64,000 nucleotides of DNA from DTU013 sp964490975 (GTDB taxonomy: Bacteria > Bacillota > Clostridia > Acetivibrionales > DTU013): NCBI GenBank assembly GCA_964490975.1, contig CAZBEQ010000016.1, positions 3,583 to 67,582 of the forward strand, given 5' to 3'. Below the pieces are notes generated by a model. The model did no database searches. It was given only the letters and a program-made list of their open reading frames with translations, and had not been told where the DNA came from. This document shows, one piece after another, positions 15,542-24,642 of the stretch. Numbering within the stretch: the stretch's first letter is position 1; each line of letters opens with the position of its first letter. Both the position numbers and the translations under genes were made by a program.

Positions 15542-16990
15542 ATGTCTGAAGTTAAATTTTTTTATGGTGAAAATGTACCTCTCGAGATGCATAAGGTAAG
15601 AATAGTGCAAAAGTTAAATCTTGTTCCGGTTGAACGCAGGTTGGAAGCTATTAAAGAGGCAGGGAACAACACGTTTTTATTAAAAAACAGTGATATTTTT
15701 ATGGATATGCTCACTGACAGCGGTGTAAATGCCATGAGTGACAGGCAGCTTGCAGCTATGATGGAGGCTGACGATAGTTATGCCGGTTCTGCGACATTTA
15801 CAAAGCTTGAGAATAAAATAAATGAAATTTTTGGAATGGAGTACTTTCTCCCTGCCCATCAGGGAAGAGCCTGTGAAAACATTCTTTCCCAGGTATATGT
15901 GAAGCCGGGAGACATCATCCCCATGAATTATCATTTCACAACAACCAAAGCCCATATTACATTGAACGGCGGTTCAGTTGAAGAGATAATTATTGATGAG
16001 GGATTGAATACAACCAGTACTTACCCGTTTAAAGGCAATATAGATATAGCAAAACTAAGGGAGCTTATTTCCAGGCATGGTGCTGGAAAAATTGCTTTTA
16101 TCCGTATCGAGACTGGCACTAATCTGGTTGGCGGACAACCACACTCGCTTGAGAATATGCAAGAGGTTCGCAAGGTGTGCGATGAATTCGGTATCATGCT
16201 CGTTCTGGATGCAAGCCTTCTGGCAGATAACCTTTATTTCATTAAAACCCGTGAAGAAAAATGCAAGGATATGAGCATCCGTGAGATTACCCGAGCTATG
16301 GCGGATCTTTCTGATATAATCTATTTTTCCGCACGTAAACTTGGATGTGCCCGCGGTGGTGGTATTTGCACCAGAAGCAAGGAAATATACCTGAAGATCC
16401 GGGAGCTCATTACACTTTACGAAGGTTTTCTCACATATGGCGGAATGTCCGTACGCGAAATAGAAGCAATCGCAGTCGGACTTGAGGAGACTATGGACGA
16501 GGACATGATCAACCAGGGACCTCAGTTTATCGCATACATGTGTGATAAGCTGCAGGAAAGCGGTGTTCCTGTTATTACACCTCCGGGCGGTCTTGGCTGT
16601 CATGTTAATGCCAGCGAATTTGTTGACCATATTCCGCAAAGCCAGTATCCGGCAGGTGCACTTGCATCGGCACTATTTATTGTAAGCGGTGTACGTGGTA
16701 TGGAAAGAGGAACCATATCAGAACAAAGGGATGAAAATGGAAATGAGCATTTTGCTAATATGGAATTGCTGCGTCTGGCTATGCCAAGGCGTGTATTTAC
16801 CCTTTCACAGGTAAATTATGCTGTAGACCGCATCAAATGGCTTTATGAAAACCGCAGGCTGATCGGCGGAATCAATTTCGTAGAGGAGCCCAAGGTTTTG
16901 CGTTTCTTCTTCGGAAAATTGTCTGCAGTTTCGGATTGGCAGAATAAGCTTGTTGCAAAGTTCAGAAGTGATTTTGGTGATAGTCTGTAA
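15542..16990 (+). CDS. Beta-eliminating lyase, tyrosine phenol-lyase/tryptophanase family
   Basis: This 482-residue PLP enzyme aligns by eye with tyrosine phenol-lyase (TPL) and tryptophanase over its full length: LLTDSG-type region (MLTDSGVNAMSD), SYAGS (family Tyr71), HQGRACEN, GGQPHSL, the PLP lysine region FSARKLGCARGGG, YEGFLTYGG, GVRGMERG and EPKVLRFFFGKL. Positions separating the two enzymes look TPL-like: FTTT (TPL Thr124; Asp in tryptophanase), MERG (TPL Arg381; a hydrophobic residue in tryptophanase) and LRFF (TPL Phe448). Some residues conserved in both are changed, notably the Arg after the PLP-contacting Asp (here LDASLLADN). These enzymes split tyrosine or tryptophan to phenol or indole, pyruvate and ammonia. 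The family is sure; the substrate is uncertain. It sits behind an attenuator-like leader. Confidence 0.85.
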   Translation: MSEVKFFYGENVPLEMHKVRIVQKLNLVPVERRLEAIKEAGNNTFLLKNSDIFMDMLTDSGVNAMSDRQLAAMMEADDSYAGSATFTKLENKINEIFGMEYFLPAHQGRACENILSQVYVKPGDIIPMNYHFTTTKAHITLNGGSVEEIIIDEGLNTTSTYPFKGNIDIAKLRELISRHGAGKIAFIRIETGTNLVGGQPHSLENMQEVRKVCDEFGIMLVLDASLLADNLYFIKTREEKCKDMSIREITRAMADLSDIIYFSARKLGCARGGGICTRSKEIYLKIRELITLYEGFLTYGGMSVREIEAIAVGLEETMDEDMINQGPQFIAYMCDKLQESGVPVITPPGGLGCHVNASEFVDHIPQSQYPAGALASALFIVSGVRGMERGTISEQRDENGNEHFANMELLRLAMPRRVFTLSQVNYAVDRIKWLYENRRLIGGINFVEEPKVLRFFFGKLSAVSDWQNKLVAKFRSDFGDSL

Positions 16991-17025
16991 GCCATAATGT
17001 GCTGATTTGTTTTTTAAGTATGGGG

Positions 17026-17054
17026 AAATAGTGCCCTTAAAACCGGTACTATTT
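17026..17054 (+). terminator. Stem-loop after the lyase gene
   Basis: AAATAGTGCC (17026-17035) pairs with GGTACTATTT (17045-17054) with one mismatch, followed by CTCTG. It is a probable but weak terminator 36 bp after the lyase stop codon. Confidence 0.45.
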
Positions 17055-17078
17055 CTCTGTAATAAACAGGAGGAAATC

Positions 17079-17234
17079 ATGCCGGTTCAGGGTAGTATTG
17101 TAAATGCAGCTGTAATAATAGGTAGTGCTTTACTGGGGATGATTATAAAAGGAAAACTGTCAGAAAGCTTTAAAACAATTATTATGCAGGCACCTATTGC
17201 TTATTTCTTGATCAGAATGCTCCTGCACATCTGA
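17079..17234 (+). pseudogene. Truncated DUF554 (YdfK-like) membrane protein
   Basis: A strong AGGAGG leads to ATG 17079. The 51-residue product starts MPVQGSIVNAAVIIGSALLG and reaches SESFKTIIMQA, which is the N-terminus of DUF554 membrane proteins (normally about 230 residues). After IIMQA the sequence departs from the family (PIAYFLIRMLLHI) and stops. The rest of the gene is absent, and a minus-strand terminator follows 27 bp later. It is most likely a deletion remnant; translation of a 51-residue product remains possible. Confidence 0.7.
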
Positions 17235-17261
17235 AACACAAAATTGAATTAAAATAAAAAG

Positions 17262-17281
17262 GGGCTGTCAGCTGACAGCCC
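17262..17281 (-). terminator. Intrinsic terminator of the hydrogenase-like sensor gene
   Basis: GGGCTGTCAGCTGACAGCCC is a perfect 20-bp palindrome. On the minus strand it is followed by CTTTTTATTTT, 13 bp after the stop codon of the minus-strand gene. Confidence 0.85.
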
Positions 17282-17294
17282 GTTAAAGCTATAT

Positions 17295-19193
17295 TCAATT
17301 ATTCTGCTCATCAAGCAGCATAGTGGCGGTTGCCAGGACTTCCTGGCTGTTGGCGGAGGTGTTTTGCAGCTTAGCTGTAATATTGTAGATCTGGGAGTTG
17401 AGACTCTCCGTCTTTTCCTCAAGCTGCGTGGATATCTGAAGAATGAGATCCATGGCGTCCATAAGCTTCTGCTCATCCTCCTTTGTCGATTGAACGGATG
17501 ATTTTGTATGTTCGGCCAGCTTTTTGACCTCATTGGCAACAACGACAAATCCGAGTCCGGCTTCTCCTGCACGAGCAGCTTCGATGGATGCGTTCAGGGA
17601 AAGCAGGTTTGTTTTCTCAGATATTGATACGATGTCATCAGTTACCTTAGCAAAATTGTTAAGCGACAGTTTCATTTCATCTATCTTTGTTTTCAGATCT
17701 TCAGACATTATCAGCAGGTTAGAGGTCTCCGATGAAATGGTCTCGGCTATGATCGAATTCTCAGTGGTGGTTTCGGTCACTTCCTCGATTGCTTTTGTAA
17801 TGTCTGCAACACGCATATTCAGCTTCTCAAGCTTTGTTGTCCGTTCCTTGCCCAGCCTGTCCAATTCCTCCATTGCAGCTGTGATCTCGCGGTTCTTGCG
17901 GTCGACCTCCTCCTTCTTGCTGGAGATCTTCAAATTGTAATCGATGCAGTTTTCAATATGGTTATATCCATTATAGATTGCCCTGACCATGGTATCGCAG
18001 GAACCGTATCCACAAGCATTACAGTTTCTTTTTCTGTCGGCGTCACTGAATTTTTGCAATTGTTTATAAATTTCATCTGCTTCTGTCTTACTTGGTTCCT
18101 TGCTGTCAATTAAAGTTTCCTGGTTATATTTTCTCTTGAAGTCTTCAAGCTTTAGTTGCTTATCGAAATAGGAAAGTAAGCTGGAAGGCTTGTTCTTAAA
18201 CTTTCCCCTTTTCTCCAGCTTCAGATTATGCATAGTCATTTCAATATCTGTGAGGTCACCCTTCTTATCGGTTCCAGTTCCCATATTGCATCCCTGCGGA
18301 CAACTGAGTATATCGACCAGAAGAGGCAGTTTTCCGCCTTTCTTCACACGTCTTGAGCATTCCGAGAGGTAACTGTATGCGTGCTCCGTTCCCTCCACCT
18401 GCTTGACCCATGCATCGGGGTGATAATGGTAAACGTTGTCCTTCAACCCGCCTGGCATACTGTATATATCCCCCAGCCCAAGTACCTGGGCGTCAAAGTC
18501 CCTTTCGGGGTATTTCCCAAGGTTTATATTGTTGTCCTTCAGATATTTGTTCAACTTTTTCAAGGTAACATTATAGCTGATCAACCCATTTGTATTTACA
18601 TCATTGATTTCCGAAATTTTTGCGATACATGGCGACAGGAAACAGAGCTCTCCTTCGACCTTCAGATATTTCTTTATATAAACTGCCGTACACATCATTG
18701 GGCTATGAATAGGCGCCAGCTTGGGCAGAAGGTCATGCTCATATTTTTGGATATAATTCACAATAGCGGGGCATGGCTGAGAAATCATAGTATCCAGTTT
18801 TTTGGTTTGGATCTCTTTTAAGTAGGCCCAGGTCGTAATATCGGCACCGAGAGAAACATCGTAAATCGAAATGCTTCCAAATGAACTCAGGAAGCCGAAG
18901 AGCTTTTTATATTCCGGAATATTCGATTTGATAGCAGGGGCAGCTATTAAGTTAATTTTCTTTCCCTGAGAAAGATTTTTCATGAATCGCTCAGTATCAT
19001 CATTGTAATCCCTCGCTCCGTGGTCGCAGACATCTAGACATTTACCACACATGATACACTTCTGATCATCTACATGAGTTTTGCTGATGCCATCTACAAT
19101 AATAGAAGTATTGGCATTCTCCACCGGGCACACAAAAATACATTTGTTGCAGCCCACGCATTTGCTTTCATCTGTAAAGATAACTGACTTCAA
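17295..19193 (-). CDS. Soluble [FeFe]-hydrogenase-like chemoreceptor (MCP fusion)
   Basis: This 632-residue protein is without membrane segments. Residues 12-22 and 46-56 hold two CxxCxxCxxxC ferredoxin clusters. Residues 80-310 match the H-cluster domain of [FeFe]-hydrogenases, with Cys141 (SQPCPA), Cys189 (LSPCIAK), Cys298 and Cys302 (SCPQGC) as likely cluster ligands. Residues 391-416 carry a third Fe-S motif, CNACGYGSC. The C-terminus (about 430-632) is a coiled-coil MCP signalling domain with the hairpin tip KTNLLSLNASIEAARAGE. The Cys preceding the first H-cluster ligand, which relays protons in catalytic enzymes, is Pro140, so it is probably a sensor rather than a producer of H2. The likely role is to report redox state or hydrogen to the CheA/CheW system. 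Translation starts at TTG with GAGGAGGGG upstream. Confidence 0.9.
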   Translation of the reverse strand: MKSVIFTDESKCVGCNKCIFVCPVENANTSIIVDGISKTHVDDQKCIMCGKCLDVCDHGARDYNDDTERFMKNLSQGKKINLIAAPAIKSNIPEYKKLFGFLSSFGSISIYDVSLGADITTWAYLKEIQTKKLDTMISQPCPAIVNYIQKYEHDLLPKLAPIHSPMMCTAVYIKKYLKVEGELCFLSPCIAKISEINDVNTNGLISYNVTLKKLNKYLKDNNINLGKYPERDFDAQVLGLGDIYSMPGGLKDNVYHYHPDAWVKQVEGTEHAYSYLSECSRRVKKGGKLPLLVDILSCPQGCNMGTGTDKKGDLTDIEMTMHNLKLEKRGKFKNKPSSLLSYFDKQLKLEDFKRKYNQETLIDSKEPSKTEADEIYKQLQKFSDADRKRNCNACGYGSCDTMVRAIYNGYNHIENCIDYNLKISSKKEEVDRKNREITAAMEELDRLGKERTTKLEKLNMRVADITKAIEEVTETTTENSIIAETISSETSNLLIMSEDLKTKIDEMKLSLNNFAKVTDDIVSISEKTNLLSLNASIEAARAGEAGLGFVVVANEVKKLAEHTKSSVQSTKEDEQKLMDAMDLILQISTQLEEKTESLNSQIYNITAKLQNTSANSQEVLATATMLLDEQNN

Positions 19194-19406
19194 AAATTAC
19201 CCCTCCTCGGCTACTACTATCAGATGGAAATCAGACGATAAACTGTAAAGCTTTTATTACATAAAATTATACCACGGGAATAAGCGTCTGCATATATTAT
19301 ATGTCATAAAATAGCGCAGAAAAGCGAATTTTGTCGATAAGCATAATTGTGAGATATACTATTGATCGGACAGCAATCTTTGAATCAAAAATTGTATCAT
19401 TTCAAC

Positions 19407-20534
19407 CTATGATTGGTTTTTTCGCTGACAGGTATTCTTGCCTTTATTAGATGATCTTTTTATTTTTGCAATGATCAATAGCACAGCAGGCATTAAAATC
19501 CCATATGTGGCTGAGAACGGAATCCAGACCAGAGAGTCCCACTCTATTTCATATGGAATGTTTTTGTATATAGTATCGGAATAAGCAGAACATATTAATA
19601 ACAGAGGAAGAACCAGAGTTTTATAACTCTTAAGCTTTAGTAATTGAGATAAGGTAACAAAGCCTCCATAGAAATAAAAAAATGTGGCTATAAAATTGGT
19701 AATTATCCAAACAAATACTACTATAGCCTCGATCCTGGAAAAAACTGTTCCCAGACTAATTAATTTTGTACTCGTAAAAAGTGGAAAGCGCAGATTTGCA
19801 GTAACGGTACTCCCCAAAGTAAGAATTGCCATCATTACAGCAATGAAAGTTGTTACCGTTCCTAACAAATAGCCCTTAAAAATACTTTTCTTAGCACATT
19901 TGACGTCTTCTATATTAATTGGGTAGACCAAATTTAGAGCTATAAGCGGTATAACTGTTAAACTCAATAAAGGAATCGTACCCTTAATTGCTGGAACTAT
20001 ACCTTTTTCAAGCATCGGCAGTAAATTTTCAACTTTAATCTCAGGGGAAAGCATAAGAAATGAAAGAAGTAATAATGGAAAACCGACCATAAAAAATATT
20101 TCAATAGCTCTTGCCATTGCTTCCAAGCCATAAAGCATAGCAATTGCAATGATAGCTATGAATAATACATTAATTGGATAAGTGGGATATTCGGGCATAA
20201 ATACTGTTGTAAAAAAATCGCCTACATACCATATTACCTGAGTACCTGTAATCATTGCTGCAAAGACAATCAAAACATTTAATAACCCTCCAAACCATTT
20301 TCCGAGCAGAAACGATATTACTTCTGCAAGTGTTTTATCAGGAAATAAGCCTCCCAAATATGTATTCAGCCAAACAACCAATAGGCCTGCTATACCTGCA
20401 ATAATTAAAGACAGCCAGGAATCAGGTCCTGCAAGAGATGCGACACTCGATGAAATAAGCAGCGGAGCGGAACCAAACATATAGCCTGAAACTAAAATCA
20501 TTAACTGACGATTTGTTATTATAATTTTTTTCAT
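19407..20534 (-). CDS. gerB: Spore germination receptor B subunit (GerAB/YndE permease)
   Basis: This 375-residue integral membrane protein has about ten transmembrane segments of the APC-related spore permease family (starts IITNRQLMILVSGYMFGSAP; contains WLNTYLGGLFPDKTLAEV). B subunits form the germinant-binding part of GerA-type receptors in the inner spore membrane. It is the last gene of a gerA-gerC-small gene-gerB operon, and the start has AGAGGA upstream. Expression in the forespore under sigma-G would be expected, but I could not identify a convincing sigma-G promoter upstream of gerA. Confidence 0.93.
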   Translation of the reverse strand: MKKIIITNRQLMILVSGYMFGSAPLLISSSVASLAGPDSWLSLIIAGIAGLLVVWLNTYLGGLFPDKTLAEVISFLLGKWFGGLLNVLIVFAAMITGTQVIWYVGDFFTTVFMPEYPTYPINVLFIAIIAIAMLYGLEAMARAIEIFFMVGFPLLLLSFLMLSPEIKVENLLPMLEKGIVPAIKGTIPLLSLTVIPLIALNLVYPINIEDVKCAKKSIFKGYLLGTVTTFIAVMMAILTLGSTVTANLRFPLFTSTKLISLGTVFSRIEAIVVFVWIITNFIATFFYFYGGFVTLSQLLKLKSYKTLVLPLLLICSAYSDTIYKNIPYEIEWDSLVWIPFSATYGILMPAVLLIIAKIKRSSNKGKNTCQRKNQS

Positions 20535-20551
20535 TGATTTATCCTCTTAAC

Positions 20552-20791
20552 TCATTTCAAAAAAGCCTTAAACAAATTCCTGACAGGTGAATATACCCAT
20601 GCTACCCAGTCTGATGGATTGGATATGGGGACATTGAGGTATTTTAAAATGGATAGGACAGTACCCAGCAAGAGCAGAAGGGCAAAACTCCAAAACTCTA
20701 TCATAGACTTTCTTTGAAGTATTTTGGGTATTTCAATATAACATAATATTGCAGAAAAAGTTAACACCAGAATAATGCCGACAATAGCCAC
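20552..20791 (-). CDS. Small two-helix membrane protein in the ger operon
   Basis: This 79-residue protein has two hydrophobic segments (about 3-20 and 32-50) and a basic C-terminus (VRNLFKAFLK). It begins at GTG with AAAGGAAG upstream, 4 bp after gerC, and precedes gerB by 17 bp. Small membrane proteins occur between ger genes in several spore formers, and some modulate receptor activity (GerD-type or 2TM gerX-type subunits). I cannot place it in a named family. Position and composition make a real gene likely. Confidence 0.7.
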   Translation of the reverse strand: MAIVGIILVLTFSAILCYIEIPKILQRKSMIEFWSFALLLLLGTVLSILKYLNVPISNPSDWVAWVYSPVRNLFKAFLK

Positions 20792-20795
20792 CTTA

Positions 20796-21986
20796 TTAAC
20801 TTCCTTTCGAGAATACGGATTTTGTTGCTTCTCCTAAATTATTGATCTCAACATGAACTTTTATGTTTACCGGAAGATCAACAAATTCTTTATTCCAATC
20901 ATTTTTTATGCTTTGCCATAGTGTGGGATATGCCCTGTGAATATCCTCTCCGAATCCAAAAATATCAGTTTTTAAATCCTTCTTTGTATGTTCAAACGCA
21001 GAATTACAATAACTCATCACCTTTTCTTCTATTTTGCGACTTGCTTTATCAACTACATCATTGGCTGTTACGTCTAAATCTCCTGTTTGTGCAGCCACAT
21101 TGACCTTTAACATGATCTCAACGTTTATGGCAGGTTTGTCATCCAGCAAATATGCTTTTGACTTTGCTTTTGCCTTAATAACCTCGAAGGTTAACTGGTT
21201 CTGTTCATCGTATTGTATAAACCCGACAGTCTCCTTCACATTTCCAATAATGTAGTTATATCCTTTACTCTCATCCTCATTCAGCCACCCCGCGAGCTTA
21301 TCTTTTTTAAATGCCCCTAAACCGGATAAAATCAAATGAGAGCCGTTACTTTGTTTTAGTGATTCAATAGAATTCGAATTTTCCATAGGGTCACGAATCT
21401 CCACACCGGTCAGAACAGGGTTTTTCCCATCGGCGATAAGATCATTGACAAGATCGAAAATTTTAATAGTTTTTGTTGGAGACCATGCATCCTCAGAGGT
21501 TTCGAGAGTATTGTACACTTTAACTCCCGGTATTGCCTCAAGTTGTGTAATTATCCTTAAAATATTATTTGCAGTTGTTCCTTTTGCAACGAGAAAATAG
21601 AAATCAGTACGGTATTCATGATCACGAGCAAAAAAATCGAGTACTGTCTGAATGCCTTCTTTTGCTATTTCTTCACCAAAAATGACAGTTCTCAAGTGCG
21701 CATTATATATTTTTCTCGGTGACTGTGTTGTAAGATGTCTTAATGTCTCAAATAAATCCTTTCCGGTTTCTGTGTATAATACAACTGGAGATTCTGCAAC
21801 CGCTTTTTGTGAAGCTATCGCTTTGGGATTTATTATTTGATATGTCATTTGGTAACCGTCTCCAGCTTTATCAATCCCAATGGAAGTACCTATTGCGAGC
21901 TTATTTATCTCCCGCCCGGCCGGGCAGCCAGTTAGAAGCATATTTGAAAATATAATAAGTGAGAGTAATATTTTTTTTGATTTCAT
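20796..21986 (-). CDS. gerC: Spore germination receptor C subunit (Ger(x)C lipoprotein)
   Basis: This 396-residue lipoprotein has a signal sequence with lipobox LLTGC (Cys21), followed by the family hallmark REINKLAIGTSIGID and YQMTYQIINP. Further family segments include TQSPRKIYNAHLRTVIFGEE and the C-terminal domain IEEKVMSYCNSAFEHTKKDLKTDIFGFGE. C subunits of GerA-type receptors are lipid-anchored on the outside of the inner spore membrane and are needed for receptor assembly. The start overlaps the end of the gerA region with 4 bp between. Confidence 0.95.
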   Translation of the reverse strand: MKSKKILLSLIIFSNMLLTGCPAGREINKLAIGTSIGIDKAGDGYQMTYQIINPKAIASQKAVAESPVVLYTETGKDLFETLRHLTTQSPRKIYNAHLRTVIFGEEIAKEGIQTVLDFFARDHEYRTDFYFLVAKGTTANNILRIITQLEAIPGVKVYNTLETSEDAWSPTKTIKIFDLVNDLIADGKNPVLTGVEIRDPMENSNSIESLKQSNGSHLILSGLGAFKKDKLAGWLNEDESKGYNYIIGNVKETVGFIQYDEQNQLTFEVIKAKAKSKAYLLDDKPAINVEIMLKVNVAAQTGDLDVTANDVVDKASRKIEEKVMSYCNSAFEHTKKDLKTDIFGFGEDIHRAYPTLWQSIKNDWNKEFVDLPVNIKVHVEINNLGEATKSVFSKGS

Positions 21987-21990
21987 TCTA

Positions 21991-23562
21991 TCACCTGAAT
22001 TCCTTCTTTTCTTTTTGTTTTGAGTCTACAGGATTATCCTCACTCACCCTTGGCGAACCAGATGCACTTATTCCTGCGGGCCTGGACTTGTTTATCCATA
22101 TAGGGTATCTTAATACTGAATCTTTTGTCCCATATTTTGCCTTGGGAGCAATAGGTGCCATATATGGGATGCCAAATGATTTCAATTTGCATAGATGAAG
22201 GACTAATACTATGAACCCCATAAATATGCCATATACACCTAATATGCCTGCTAATACCAATAAGGCAAACCTAATTATTCTTACAGCATTAGCCATTGAA
22301 TAATTGGGTATTGCAAAGCTTGAGATGGCAGTAATTGATACGATTATTACTACAAAAGCAGACACTATACCAGCCTCTACCGCAGCTTGCCCCAGTACCA
22401 GGGCGCCTACGATGGATATGGTCGGACCAATGACCCGTGGCATTCTCACACCGGCTTCTCTTAAAATTTCAAATACGATTTCCATCAATATTGTCTCAAA
22501 CAAGACTGGAAAAGGCACGCCTTCACGCTGCGCCGCTATACTAATTAATAGCGGTGTCGGAATCATTTCCTGATGAAATGTTGTCAATGCAATATAAGCC
22601 GCCGGACTAAAAAGAGTAAGAAAAAATGCTATATATCTGATCAATCTAATAACTGTAGCAATTATGAATTGGTGATAATAGTCCTCGCTCGCTTGAAGAA
22701 ACTCAACAAACATGGTGGGGGCGGTCAGAGTGTAAGGGGTCCCGTCTGTCAAAATGGCAATCCTGCCTTCTAGAAGTGCGGCAGTCACTGAATCGGGTTT
22801 TTCGGAATTCAAAAATTCCGGGAATATTGTATATCGGTCATCTTTGATCAGTTCCTCAATATAACTGCTTTCTAATATCCCGTCAATTTTGATTTTCCCA
22901 AGTCGTCTTCTGATTTCATTAATTATTTCTTCTTTGGCGACTTTGTCGATATACATTAAGGTGATTTGTGTATTCGTTAAGCTCCCTGCAGATAAATTCT
23001 CAACCCTTAAAGCCTTGCTTTTAATTCTCTTTCTGATTAATGAGATATTCTCGCCTATTTTCTCTGTAAAGCTTTCCTTCGAGCCTCGTACTACACTTTG
23101 CGAAGTAGGCTCTGTTATTGCTCTGCCTTTTGACATGAAAGTATCAATAGACAGGAATTTATTATAGCCGTCTAATAAGAAAATTGTTTTTCCTGATAAT
23201 AAGTTATTAATTAAAATATCTAACTCGCAGCCCTCTTCTGATTTCCTAAAGCCGGACAAATAGTCCGAGAAAAAAGTAAAACAGTCTTTAGGCTTTGAGG
23301 TATTTAATACATCAGCAGATGTGAACATTTCTGATATTTCAGCAGACAAGTGGTTGATACTGTTATTATCAATTATATTTTCAATGTATATTGATACATA
23401 TTGAAGCTCATTGGTATTTAGGGCAGAAAGGTTTATTATCAGGTCGCTGGGGTTACCTAATTCATTTTTAATTTTATCAATGTTTTCACTTAACTTATTG
23501 CTCAAAGGCCTCGACTTAGCTGTCGTATCTGTGCTTTTGGTACTTTTTCTATAAAAATTCAT
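21991..23562 (-). CDS. gerA: Spore germination receptor A subunit (GerA family)
   Basis: This 523-residue protein has a hydrophilic N-terminal domain (residues 1-270, with DILINNLLSGKTIFLLDGYN and REPTSQSVVRGSKESFTE-like sequence) and a C-terminal membrane domain. The latter carries the family signatures SPAAYIALTTFHQEMIPTPL, REAGVRMPRVIGPTISIVGA and LGQAAVEAGIVS. The start at 23562 is preferred because GAGG lies 7 bp upstream; a TTG 30 bp earlier is possible. It is the first gene of the germinant receptor operon. Confidence 0.95.
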   Translation of the reverse strand: MNFYRKSTKSTDTTAKSRPLSNKLSENIDKIKNELGNPSDLIINLSALNTNELQYVSIYIENIIDNNSINHLSAEISEMFTSADVLNTSKPKDCFTFFSDYLSGFRKSEEGCELDILINNLLSGKTIFLLDGYNKFLSIDTFMSKGRAITEPTSQSVVRGSKESFTEKIGENISLIRKRIKSKALRVENLSAGSLTNTQITLMYIDKVAKEEIINEIRRRLGKIKIDGILESSYIEELIKDDRYTIFPEFLNSEKPDSVTAALLEGRIAILTDGTPYTLTAPTMFVEFLQASEDYYHQFIIATVIRLIRYIAFFLTLFSPAAYIALTTFHQEMIPTPLLISIAAQREGVPFPVLFETILMEIVFEILREAGVRMPRVIGPTISIVGALVLGQAAVEAGIVSAFVVIIVSITAISSFAIPNYSMANAVRIIRFALLVLAGILGVYGIFMGFIVLVLHLCKLKSFGIPYMAPIAPKAKYGTKDSVLRYPIWINKSRPAGISASGSPRVSEDNPVDSKQKEKKEFR

Positions 23563-23634
23563 TAAATGCCTCGTATCAGAAAAATGTGACAAATGTTATC
23601 AATAGTTTTCTATTATTTGATGTAAAATATTCAA

Positions 23635-23663
23635 GAATCAAAAACCCCCGTCCCCCTTGATTC
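23635..23663 (-). repeat. REP-like 29-bp hairpin element, copy 1
   Basis: A 29-bp element with outer arms GAATCAA and TTGATTC enclosing a C-rich core (ACCCCCGTCCCCC on this strand). It is the exact reverse complement of 27388-27416. The core resembles the palindromic units spread by REP-associated tyrosine transposases in Clostridia. It lies just upstream of gerA and could interfere with or terminate transcription. Confidence 0.7.
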
Positions 23664-23746
23664 TGTCCCACTAAACATAAATATTGCTAAACATCGATTT
23701 GTATAATATAATTTTACAGGAGTGGACAACTTTCGGAGGATGTTTC

Positions 23747-24508
23747 ATGAAAATTGCTATGGTAACTGGTGCAAGTTCAGGAATGGGCAGAGAATTTGTC
23801 GTTGCGTTGGATAGAAGTGAACAATTTGATGAGATTTGGGCTATTGCAAGACGGTCGGATCGGCTAGAGGAATTGAAGGATAGTGTGAAGGCTGTTCTAA
23901 GGCCTATACCTATGGACCTGACCGATAAAAGCAATATTCTCGTGTTAAAGGCTCTTCTGGAAAAAGAAAAACCCACGATAGCGGTCCTTGTGAATGCGGC
24001 GGGTTTTGGCAAATTTATTCCTTTTGAGAATGCTAGTCTGGAGGAGCAGCTTGATATAGTTGAACTTAATGATAAAGCGCTCACAGCAGTAACTTACATT
24101 GTGCTTCCATACATGAAGGAGGGCAGTGTTATCTATAACCTGGGCTCCATGTCGTCCTTTCAGCCTGTGCCTTACATGACGGTATATGGTGCCTCAAAGG
24201 CCTTTGTTCTTAGCTTTTCACGTGCGCTTAACGCGGAACTGAAAAAACGCCGGATACATGTTATGGCCGTGTGCCCCGGGTGGATCAAAACGGAATTTTT
24301 CGGACGTGCTATTTCTGATGATACGATTACCTACTTTAACCGCTATTACTCGGCTGAGCAGGTTGTCGCCAAGGCGCTGGCTGATATGAATAAGAGAAAA
24401 GAAGTTTCAATACTGGGCGCTCCTGAACGGATGCAGGTGTTCCTTGTCAAGCATCTGCCCCACTCGTTTGTCATGAAGAGCTGGTGCAAGCAGCAGAAAA
24501 AAGTATAA
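23747..24508 (+). CDS. Short-chain dehydrogenase/reductase
   Basis: This 253-residue classical SDR has the NAD(P)-binding TGASSGMGREF (residues 7-17), NAAGFGKF, the catalytic Ser in NLGSMSS and the YGASK catalytic Tyr/Lys pair, followed by CPGWIKTEFF. The start at 23747 follows CGGAGGA; the longer frame from 23684 lacks a site. Neighbouring downstream genes encode an SCP2-like lipid-binding protein and a class III aminotransferase, and the three may form one pathway on lipid-like or amino ketone substrates. SDR substrates cannot be read from sequence. Confidence 0.9.
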   Translation: MKIAMVTGASSGMGREFVVALDRSEQFDEIWAIARRSDRLEELKDSVKAVLRPIPMDLTDKSNILVLKALLEKEKPTIAVLVNAAGFGKFIPFENASLEEQLDIVELNDKALTAVTYIVLPYMKEGSVIYNLGSMSSFQPVPYMTVYGASKAFVLSFSRALNAELKKRRIHVMAVCPGWIKTEFFGRAISDDTITYFNRYYSAEQVVAKALADMNKRKEVSILGAPERMQVFLVKHLPHSFVMKSWCKQQKKV

Positions 24509-24642
24509 CGAGGCGAGTATACCACCTCGTTGAAACACTGTTGAGGTAAGAAAAATTTTCTACTAAGCGTAATTTGTAAAGCAAATTATCGTAACGAAAA
24601 ATTTTCTATGAGCCGAAGTGTTATAAGCAGAAAGGATTTCTT
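24509..24642 (+). repeat. Intergenic element shared with the chitinase 3' region
   Basis: Immediately after the SDR stop codon lies CGAGGCGAGTATAYCACC, also found immediately after the chitinase stop (32611-32628). GAAGTGTTATAAG (24615-24627) recurs at 32643-32655. The first part folds as CGAGG/CCTCG. Between them are two GAAAAATTTTC palindromes around 24550-24605. It looks like a mobile intergenic repeat or a conserved terminator module. Confidence 0.5.

Noticed and set aside
23593..23634. Sigma-G promoter for the gerA operon
   Set aside because: A TGAATA-like -35 can be found on the minus strand, but no acceptable CATnnTA box lies at the right distance.
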